A stretch of DNA of 45,507 nucleotides, taken from Candidatus Bacteroides intestinipullorum (lineage in GTDB: Bacteria > Bacteroidota > Bacteroidia > Bacteroidales > Bacteroidaceae). The notes under the pieces are model-generated. The model was not told where the DNA came from. It ran no database searches and saw only the letters and a program-made list of their open reading frames with translations. Below are positions 38,644 through 45,507 of the stretch, piece after piece. Each line of letters opens with the position of its first letter. The first letter of the stretch is position 1. The stretch covers positions 1-45,507 of the forward strand of contig JAHLFO010000019.1 of NCBI GenBank assembly GCA_018883785.1, written 5' to 3'. The translations under genes and the position numbers were made by a program.

Positions 38644-38684
38644 CAATGCCCGTCCCTCACCCCGAAGGATGGGCATTGCTTTTT
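38644..38684 (+). terminator. Rho-independent terminator
   Basis: caatgcccgtcc-(11)-ggatgggcattg then cttttt. Confidence 0.9.
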
Positions 38685-38710
38685 GTCCGGTAAATCCGGA
38701 TATGAACAAT

Positions 38711-38754
38711 GCTTCACCTTCGCTTCACCTTCGCTACACCTTCGCTACAACACT
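38711..38754. repeat. Tandem repeat, 11 bp period, about 4 copies (GCTTCACCTTC)
   Basis: gcttcaccttc x2, gctacaccttc, gctacaacact. Confidence 0.9.
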
Positions 38755-38816
38755 GCTATTTTTCTCCTTACATAGCATCTCCACATATTTTGTTTGGCAG
38801 AACAGAAAAGAAATAC

Positions 38817-38824
38817 TATCTTTG
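38817..38824 (+). promoter_or_regulatory. -7 box TATCTTTG with TTG at 38794-38796 (20 bp spacer)
   Basis: Promoter of the sialidase gene, 33 bp upstream of its ATG. Confidence 0.7.
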
Positions 38825-38856
38825 TCCCAACATTATTCACCAAATTCATTATTCCC

Positions 38857-40485
38857 ATGAAGAACCTTCGTCTTCTCCTCCTCCTGTTGCTGGCCTTGGC
38901 CGGCACCGCCCGCGCCGCCGACACGCTCTACGTGCGCGAAACCCAAGTGCCCATCCTCATCGAACGCCAAGACAACGTGTTGTTCTACCTGCGGCTCAAT
39001 GCGAAGGATAGCCAGACCCTGAACGAAGTCACCCTGGACATCGACCCGCAAGACGCAGCGGCCATCGAGTGCGTCAAGCTCTACTATGGCGGCACCGAGG
39101 CTCTGCAGGACCGTCCCAAGAAGCGTTTCGCACCCGTGGAATACATCTCCAGCTTCACTCCGGGAAAAACCTTGGCCGCAAACCCCTCCTACTCCATCGA
39201 ATGTGCCAAGGTTATCAGCCCTTCCGGCAAGACCACACTGAAATGCGACTATCCTTTGTTCCCCGGCTACAACTTCTTCTGGGTCAGCCTGCAGATGAAG
39301 CCCGAAGCCACCACGCTCGACACGAAAGTGAAAGCCCGTTTCGTCTCCGCCAAACTTAACGGGGCAAAAGCCCTCGCAAAGGTGGTGTCTCCGAAAGACA
39401 TTGTGCACCGCATGGCGGTAGGCGTGCGCCACGCAGGCGATGACGGATCGGCCGCCTTCCGTATCCCGGGCTTAGTGACCACCAACAAGGGGACTTTGCT
39501 GGCCGTCTATGACATCCGCTACAACAGTTCCGTGGACCTCCAGGAACACATCGACATCGGCCTGAGCCGCAGCACCGATGGCGGACGCACGTGGGAAAAG
39601 ATGCGCGTGCCCCTCTCCTTCAAGAACACCGGCCATCTGCCTGCCGCACAGAACGGCGTGGGAGACCCCTCCATCCTGGTAGACACAAAGACCAACACCG
39701 CATGGATCGTAGCCCTGTGGTCGCACGGCATGGGTAACCAACGTGCTTGGTGGAGCTCGCATCCGGGCATGACCAACGACGTGACCGGCCAGCTGGTCAT
39801 AGCCAAGAGCACGGACGACGGAAGGACGTGGTCCGAACCCATCAACATCACCAAGCAAGTGAAAGACCCGTCGTGGTACCTCCTGCTGCAAGGACCGGGA
39901 CGCGGCATCACGATGAAGGACGGCACGCTGGTATTCCCCATCCAATTCATCGACTCCACCCGCGTGCCCAATGCCGGCGTCATGTACAGCAAGGACCGGG
40001 GCAAGACATGGAAAGCCCACAACCTGGCCCGCACCAACACCACCGAAGCACAAGTGGCCGAAGTGGAGCCCGGCGTACTGATGCTGAACATGCGCGACAA
40101 CCGGGGCGGAAGCCGTGCCGTCTCCACCACCCGCGACCTGGGCAAGACCTGGACGGAGCACCCCTCATCGCGCAAAGCCCTGCAAGAACCCGTCTGCATG
40201 GCCAGCCTGATACACGTCGATGCCAAGGACAACGTCTTGGGCAAGGACCTTCTGCTCTTCTCCAACCCCAACACCACTAAAGGACGCCACCACATCACCA
40301 TCAAGGCCAGCCTGGACGGCGGCCTGACGTGGCCCACGGAATACCAGGTAATGCTGGACGAGGCCGAAGGCTGGGGATACAGCTGCCTGACTCTGATAGA
40401 CCGCGAGACGGTGGGCATCCTCTACGAGAGCAGCGTGGCCCACATGACTTTCCAGGCCGTGAAACTGAAAGACCTGGTGAAATGA
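38857..40485 (+). CDS. nanH: GH33 exo-alpha-sialidase
   Basis: AFRIPGLVTTNKGTLLAVYD (FRIP), several Asp boxes (SRSTDGGRTW, KSTDDGRTW, YSKDRGKTW, SLDGGLTW), signal peptide. Confidence 0.93.
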   Translation: MKNLRLLLLLLLALAGTARAADTLYVRETQVPILIERQDNVLFYLRLNAKDSQTLNEVTLDIDPQDAAAIECVKLYYGGTEALQDRPKKRFAPVEYISSFTPGKTLAANPSYSIECAKVISPSGKTTLKCDYPLFPGYNFFWVSLQMKPEATTLDTKVKARFVSAKLNGAKALAKVVSPKDIVHRMAVGVRHAGDDGSAAFRIPGLVTTNKGTLLAVYDIRYNSSVDLQEHIDIGLSRSTDGGRTWEKMRVPLSFKNTGHLPAAQNGVGDPSILVDTKTNTAWIVALWSHGMGNQRAWWSSHPGMTNDVTGQLVIAKSTDDGRTWSEPINITKQVKDPSWYLLLQGPGRGITMKDGTLVFPIQFIDSTRVPNAGVMYSKDRGKTWKAHNLARTNTTEAQVAEVEPGVLMLNMRDNRGGSRAVSTTRDLGKTWTEHPSSRKALQEPVCMASLIHVDAKDNVLGKDLLLFSNPNTTKGRHHITIKASLDGGLTWPTEYQVMLDEAEGWGYSCLTLIDRETVGILYESSVAHMTFQAVKLKDLVK

Positions 40486-41540
40486 GGACCCTATCCCTCT
40501 TGATCGTTTGCGTCTTTCTCCTCCCCGTTTTCGGGCAGGAGAAGGGCGCAAACGCTTTCCCGCCCTATCCGCAGGCGGGAGGCGTGTCGGCACCTTTCGC
40601 CGGCTTCATCGGCGACACGCTGATAGTGGCAGGCGGATGCAACTTCCCGGACACGCCCGCCGCAGACGGAGGAAAGAAAGTGTTCCACGCCACGGTTTAT
40701 GCGCTGGACGTCCGTCGCCTCTCCGATGGTTGGATTCCCCTGCCGCCTCTCCCCGCTCCCATTGCCTACGGAGCAGCCGTCCCCACGCCGGAAGGCCTCG
40801 TATGCATCGGGGGACAAAATGCCCAAGGGGCACAGAGCGACGTTTACCTGCTGGACACCAACGGGCAGACCACGCCCTTGCCTCCCCTGCCTGCCTCCGT
40901 AGACAACGGAGGTGCCTCATTGTGCGGCCATACTCTGCTCGTCACCGGAGGCAATCAGCCGGAAAACGGGAAAGGGCTGTATGCCTTGGACCTCTCCTCG
41001 CCCACAAACTGGAAACGCCTGGCCGATTATCCCGGCCCACAACGGATACAGCCTATCGTGCTGTCCACCCCCAACGCCTTATACCTAGCAGGAGGCTACG
41101 CCTTTGACACCACACAAAAGAAGTGCACCCCCTTGACCGACTTGTTGAAATACGATGTCGGCACCAACTGTTGGAGTGTGCTCGACACACTCATTGCCGA
41201 ACGAGACGGTACGCCACGTTGCCTGGCCGGTGGCAGCGGCGTAATGCTCTCTGACGGGAAAATGCTACTGACCGGTGGCGTCAATCACGACATCTTCCGG
41301 CAAGCCATGGAAGGAAAAGGACCGGCCGACTACATGAAGAAGCCCGTGGCGTGGTACCGCTTCAACGATGACCTGCTGACATATCACACCGGCAAACGAA
41401 CATGGCATGTCACATACGATGTGCCGGGACTGGCCCGTGCCGGCGGCATCCTACTGGAGCACGACGGATACCTATATATGATATGTGGAGAAATCAAGCC
41501 GGGCATACGCACGCCGCAAATCACGGTCTTGCCGCTCTGA
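40482..41540 (+). CDS. Secreted kelch-repeat protein, N-acetylneuraminate epimerase (NanM)-like
   Basis: Kelch repeats (GDTLIVAGGCNFPD, EGLVCIGGQNAQG, GHTLLVTGGNQPENG, NALYLAGGYAFD, DGKMLLTGGVNHDIF), signal peptide, ATGA overlap with the sialidase. Confidence 0.82.
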   Translation: MRTLSLLIVCVFLLPVFGQEKGANAFPPYPQAGGVSAPFAGFIGDTLIVAGGCNFPDTPAADGGKKVFHATVYALDVRRLSDGWIPLPPLPAPIAYGAAVPTPEGLVCIGGQNAQGAQSDVYLLDTNGQTTPLPPLPASVDNGGASLCGHTLLVTGGNQPENGKGLYALDLSSPTNWKRLADYPGPQRIQPIVLSTPNALYLAGGYAFDTTQKKCTPLTDLLKYDVGTNCWSVLDTLIAERDGTPRCLAGGSGVMLSDGKMLLTGGVNHDIFRQAMEGKGPADYMKKPVAWYRFNDDLLTYHTGKRTWHVTYDVPGLARAGGILLEHDGYLYMICGEIKPGIRTPQITVLPL

Positions 41541-41647
41541 ACCCACGTGGATGCCCGAAACGCTGATGAATTTCGTCCCGTCATTTGGTCGGGCGGGAAT
41601 ATGTTCGTATCTTCGCCCGGATTTTCAAGACGAAACCCTACGAAGAC

Positions 41648-43903
41648 ATGTCCGACTATATCAACGAACTGAATGATAGCCAGCGGGCCGCCGTCCTCTA
41701 CAACGACGGCCCCTCACTGGTCATTGCCGGCGCCGGTTCGGGAAAGACCCGGGTGCTGACCTACAAGATTGCTTACCTGCTGGAACAAGGCTACCGGCCG
41801 TGGAACATCCTGGCCCTGACCTTCACCAACAAAGCAGCCCGGGAAATGAAGGAACGCATCGCCCGGCAAGTGGGCCAAGAAAGCGCCTCCAAACTCTGGA
41901 TGGGCACCTTCCACTCCATGTTCCTGCGCATCCTCCGGACAGAGGCCGACATCCTGGGCTTCCCGCGGGACTTCACGGTCTATGACACGGCCGACCAGAA
42001 AAGCCTCATCCGCACCCTGCTGAAAGAAATGCAGCTGGACGAAAAGACTTACAAACCGGGATTGGTACAATCACGCATCTCCAACGCCAAGAACCACCTG
42101 GTGACACCCGCCGCGTATGCCAACAGCCGCGAAGCCTACGAAGCCGACCAGGCCGCCCGCGTCCCCGCCGTGCGCGATGTCTACAAGAAGTATTGGGACC
42201 GCTGCCGCCAAGCCGCTGCCATGGACTTCGACGACCTGCTGCTCTACACCTTCCTGCTATTCCGCGACCATCCGGACGTGCTCGAAAAATACCGTGCCCA
42301 CTTCCACTACATCCTGGTGGACGAGTACCAGGACACCAACCTGGCCCAGCACGCCATCGTATGCCAGCTAGGGGCAGGACATAACCGGGTGTGCGTGGTG
42401 GGCGACGATGCGCAGAGCATTTACTCCTTCCGCGGGGCGGACATCGACAATATACTGACCTTCACCAAGGCCTGGCCCGGCGCAAAGATCTTCAAGCTGG
42501 AGCAGAACTATCGCTCCACACAGACCATTGTCAGCGCGGCCAACAGCCTGATAGAAAAGAACGAACAGCAGATACACAAAGAAGTCTACTCGAAGAAAGA
42601 GAAAGGCGACAGCCTCGGCGTGTTCAAAGCCTACAGCGACATGGAAGAAGGCGAGATCGTGGCCAACAAGATACAAGCCTTGCACCGCCGTGAAGCGTGC
42701 GCATGGGCCGACTTCGCCATCCTGTATCGCACCAACGCCCAAAGCCGCATCTTCGAGGAAGCTTTGCGGAAGCGTTCCGTGCCCTACCGCATCTACGGAG
42801 GCCTGTCCTTCTACCAGCGCAAGGAAATCAAGGATGCCGTGGCCTACTTCCGCCTGACGGTGAACCCGCATGACGAAGAAGCCTTGAAGCGTGTCATCAA
42901 CTACCCGGCCCGTGGCATTGGCGACACCACCATCGGACGCCTCCTGCAGGCTGCCGATGCGCACAACGTCAGTCCGTGGACCGTGCTCTGCGACCCCCAA
43001 ACCTATGCGCCGACCTTGAACAAGGGCACCCTCGGCAAGCTGAATAACTTCCGGGCGATGATCGAGGAATTCACCGTGCTGGCTTCCACCCGGAACGCCT
43101 ACGAGGCAGGCACGGAGATCATCCGACGTTCAGGCATCATCGCCGACATTTGCCAAGACAGTAGTCCCGAGAACCTCAGCCGGCAAGAGAACATCGAAGA
43201 GCTGGCCAACGGACTCAGCGACTTCTGCACGCAGCGCCTGGAGGAAGGCGATCCCCACACGGGACTGGCCGACTTCCTCTCTGAAGTCTCCCTGCTGACC
43301 GACCAAGACACGGACAAGGACGGCAACACGGACAAGGTGACACTGATGACCGTCCACTCGGCCAAAGGGCTGGAGTTCCGCAATGTCTTTGTCGTCGGGC
43401 TGGAAGAAGGGCTGTTCCCCTCGTCCATGGCCGGAGATTCTCCCCGGGCTTTAGAGGAAGAGCGTCGGCTGTTCTACGTCGCCATCACCCGTGCCGAGGA
43501 GCATTGCTACCTCTCCTACGCCAAGAGCCGCATCCGTTTCGGCAAGATGGAGTTCAGCAGTCCCAGCCGCTTCCTGCACGACATCGATGCCCGCTATCTG
43601 GACTTGCCGGACCATGACACCCCCACACGCACTGCCGCTCCCTCTCAAGGTTTCCGTCCCAAGATGCAGACCTTCGTCCCGCCTGCCTCTTCCCGGATGA
43701 AGCCGGTATCCCGGACTTCGGCTACAGGCAAAGCTGCCCCTGCCGTACAAGAGGGGCAACACATCGAGCATGAACGCTTCGGACGGGGCACTGTAATCCG
43801 CGTGGAAGGTGCCGGCGAGAATGCCAAAGCCACTATCCGCTTCGAAAACGTGGGCGAAAAGCAATTGCTGCTGCGCTTCGCACGGTTCAAGATGGTGGAA
43901 TAA
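41648..43903 (+). CDS. UvrD/PcrA-type superfamily 1 DNA helicase
   Basis: LNDSQRAAVLYNDGPSLVIAGAGSGKTRVLTYKIAYLL, VDEYQDTN, GDDAQSIYSFRGA, VTLMTVHSAKGLEF. Preferred start MSDYINELN at 41648. Confidence 0.95.
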   Translation: MSDYINELNDSQRAAVLYNDGPSLVIAGAGSGKTRVLTYKIAYLLEQGYRPWNILALTFTNKAAREMKERIARQVGQESASKLWMGTFHSMFLRILRTEADILGFPRDFTVYDTADQKSLIRTLLKEMQLDEKTYKPGLVQSRISNAKNHLVTPAAYANSREAYEADQAARVPAVRDVYKKYWDRCRQAAAMDFDDLLLYTFLLFRDHPDVLEKYRAHFHYILVDEYQDTNLAQHAIVCQLGAGHNRVCVVGDDAQSIYSFRGADIDNILTFTKAWPGAKIFKLEQNYRSTQTIVSAANSLIEKNEQQIHKEVYSKKEKGDSLGVFKAYSDMEEGEIVANKIQALHRREACAWADFAILYRTNAQSRIFEEALRKRSVPYRIYGGLSFYQRKEIKDAVAYFRLTVNPHDEEALKRVINYPARGIGDTTIGRLLQAADAHNVSPWTVLCDPQTYAPTLNKGTLGKLNNFRAMIEEFTVLASTRNAYEAGTEIIRRSGIIADICQDSSPENLSRQENIEELANGLSDFCTQRLEEGDPHTGLADFLSEVSLLTDQDTDKDGNTDKVTLMTVHSAKGLEFRNVFVVGLEEGLFPSSMAGDSPRALEEERRLFYVAITRAEEHCYLSYAKSRIRFGKMEFSSPSRFLHDIDARYLDLPDHDTPTRTAAPSQGFRPKMQTFVPPASSRMKPVSRTSATGKAAPAVQEGQHIEHERFGRGTVIRVEGAGENAKATIRFENVGEKQLLLRFARFKMVE

Positions 43904-43931
43904 GAACCCTATAAACTAAAGAACTTAACAC

Positions 43932-45068
43932 ATGGTAGACTACACTCAATTCCCCTCCCCCTGCTACGTCATGGAGGAAGATTTGCTCCGCCGCAACTTG
44001 GCTCTCATCCACAGCGTGGCCGACCGCGCCGGCGTGGAAATCATACTGGCCTTCAAGGCATACGCCTTGTGGCGTACGTTCCCCATCTTCCGCGAATACA
44101 TCCATGCCACCACAGCCAGTTCGCCCTACGAAGCCCGGCTGGCACTCGAAGAATTCGGCAGCAAGGCGCATACCTACTCACCGGCCTATACGGAAGCCGA
44201 TTTCCCCGAAATCATGCGGTGCAGCAGCCACATCACGTTCAACTCCCTGAGCCAATACCAACGGTTCTGGCCCCAAGTGCAAGCTCATGGGCACATCTCT
44301 TGCGGTCTACGAATCAATCCCGAATACTCCGAGGTGGAGACCGAACTTTATAACCCTTGCGCACCGGGTACGCGCTTTGGTGTCATGGCCGAACAACTGC
44401 CTGCCCGCCTACCCGAAGGCATCGAAGGCTTCCACTGCCATTGCCACTGCGAATCCTCGTCCTATGAACTGGAACGCAGCCTGGCCCACATCGAGGAGAA
44501 ATTCTCGCCATGGTTCGCCCAAATCCACTGGCTCAACTTGGGTGGCGGACACCTGATGACGCGCAAGGACTATGACGTGGACCACCTCATCGGGTTGCTC
44601 CGTGGACTGAAGTCACGCTATCCCCATCTGCAAATCATCCTCGAACCCGGCTCAGCCTTTGCCTGGCAGACAGGTGCCCTTGCCGCCGAAGTGGTAGACA
44701 TCGTGGAAAACAAAGGCATTCGCACCGCCATCCTCAACGTCAGCTTCACGTGCCACATGCCCGACTGCCTGGAAATGCCCTACCAGCCAGCCGTGCGCAA
44801 CGCCCGTACAGATGCTGACGGCCCCTACACCTACCGTCTGGGTGGGAATTCCTGCCTCAGCGGCGACTACATCGGTTATTGGAGCTTCGACCATGAACTG
44901 CAAACAGGCGAGCGCATCCTATTGGAAGACATGATGCACTACACCACCGTAAAGACCACCATGTTCAACGGTATCCCCCATCCTGCCATTGGCTTGTGGA
45001 CCAAAGACGGACAGGCACACGTGCTCCGCCAATTTTCATACGAAGACTACCGGGACAGAATGGACTGA
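43932..45068 (+). CDS. nspC: Carboxynorspermidine decarboxylase
   Basis: PSPCYVMEEDLLRRNL, ILAFKAYALW (PLP lysine), HCHCESSSYELE, NLGGGHLMT, LEPGSAFAWQTG. Confidence 0.93.
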   Translation: MVDYTQFPSPCYVMEEDLLRRNLALIHSVADRAGVEIILAFKAYALWRTFPIFREYIHATTASSPYEARLALEEFGSKAHTYSPAYTEADFPEIMRCSSHITFNSLSQYQRFWPQVQAHGHISCGLRINPEYSEVETELYNPCAPGTRFGVMAEQLPARLPEGIEGFHCHCHCESSSYELERSLAHIEEKFSPWFAQIHWLNLGGGHLMTRKDYDVDHLIGLLRGLKSRYPHLQIILEPGSAFAWQTGALAAEVVDIVENKGIRTAILNVSFTCHMPDCLEMPYQPAVRNARTDADGPYTYRLGGNSCLSGDYIGYWSFDHELQTGERILLEDMMHYTTVKTTMFNGIPHPAIGLWTKDGQAHVLRQFSYEDYRDRMD

Positions 45069-45159
45069 TTATCAACGCCATGCCAATCTGCTAACTGAGA
45101 AAAAACAAATTTAGACGAAAAAAAGTAGCTTGAACGCTTGTCAGTTTCAAGAAAATGCC

Positions 45160-45167
45160 TACCTTTG
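45160..45167 (+). promoter_or_regulatory. -7 box TACCTTTG with TTG at 45138-45140 (19 bp spacer)
   Basis: Promoter of the tRNA cluster. Confidence 0.7.
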
Positions 45168-45185
45168 CAACCGCAAATCGCAAAT

Positions 45186-45258
<73 letters not shown>

Positions 45259-45311
45259 CTCTGCTCTTTGACATTCAGAACAATCCCCCAAGCCATAGCA
45301 AGGGAGCAAAT

Positions 45312-45393
45312 GCCCAAGTGGCGGAATTGGTAGACGCGCACGTTTCAGGTGCGTGTGCCTCACGGCGTGCAGGTTCGAGTCCTGTTTTGGGCA
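45312..45393 (+). tRNA. tRNA-Leu (anticodon CAG)
   Basis: Class II tRNA with variable arm; anticodon loop ttCAGgt; acceptor gcccaag/tttgggc. Confidence 0.95.
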
Positions 45394-45421
45394 CGATTTA
45401 TTCAGAATATATTTTTATGTT

Positions 45422-45505
45422 GGAGAGGTGGCGGAATTGGTAGACGCGCTACTTTGAGGGGGTAGTGAAAATTGTTTCGTGGGAGTTCGAGTCTCCTCCT
45501 CTTCA
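45422..45505 (+). tRNA. tRNA-Leu (anticodon GAG)
   Basis: Class II tRNA; anticodon loop ttGAGgg; acceptor ggagagg/cctcttc; ends 2 nt before the window edge. Confidence 0.92.
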
Positions 45506-45507
45506 CA

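Overview
Bacteroidales-type chromosomal window: TAnnTTTG promoters, SusC/SusD pair, NspC and GH3-serine hydrolase fusions. Left to right it holds: a truncated carboxypeptidase-regulatory-like fragment; an outer-membrane beta-barrel protein; priA; two tandem GH3 + beta-lactamase-fold fusion proteins; a 5'-nucleotidase split into two genes; rplS; gdhA; a fructan/levan-type PUL on the minus strand (PfkB kinase, MFS transporter, GH32, an HU-like/DUF4469-like protein, a GH32-like lipoprotein, a DUF4960-like surface lipoprotein, SusD, SusC); a secreted C1B (bleomycin-hydrolase-like) peptidase; a TetR-TolC-HlyD-ABC-ABC-permease-permease export operon; a mosaic FISUMP-like lipoprotein; a sialidase + kelch (NanM-like) pair; a UvrD/PcrA-type helicase; nspC; and tRNA-Gly/Leu/Leu. 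The least explained signal is non-coding. Four tandem arrays with different sequences (221-303, 10021-10096, 18338-18436, 33785-33887) share a 22-23 bp period and a layout of inverted arms around short, often variable spacers. A fifth array at 38711-38754 has an 11 bp period. Another element type, inverted repeats often bounded by GCGAAGC/TTCG mini-hairpins, sits at 10988-11108, 16350-16456 and 35001-35155. Most of these elements lie in gaps inside presumptive operons. A separate symmetric dyad at 27412-27467, upstream of the susC promoter, is a candidate PUL operator. Product calls come from motif recognition only; no database search was run.
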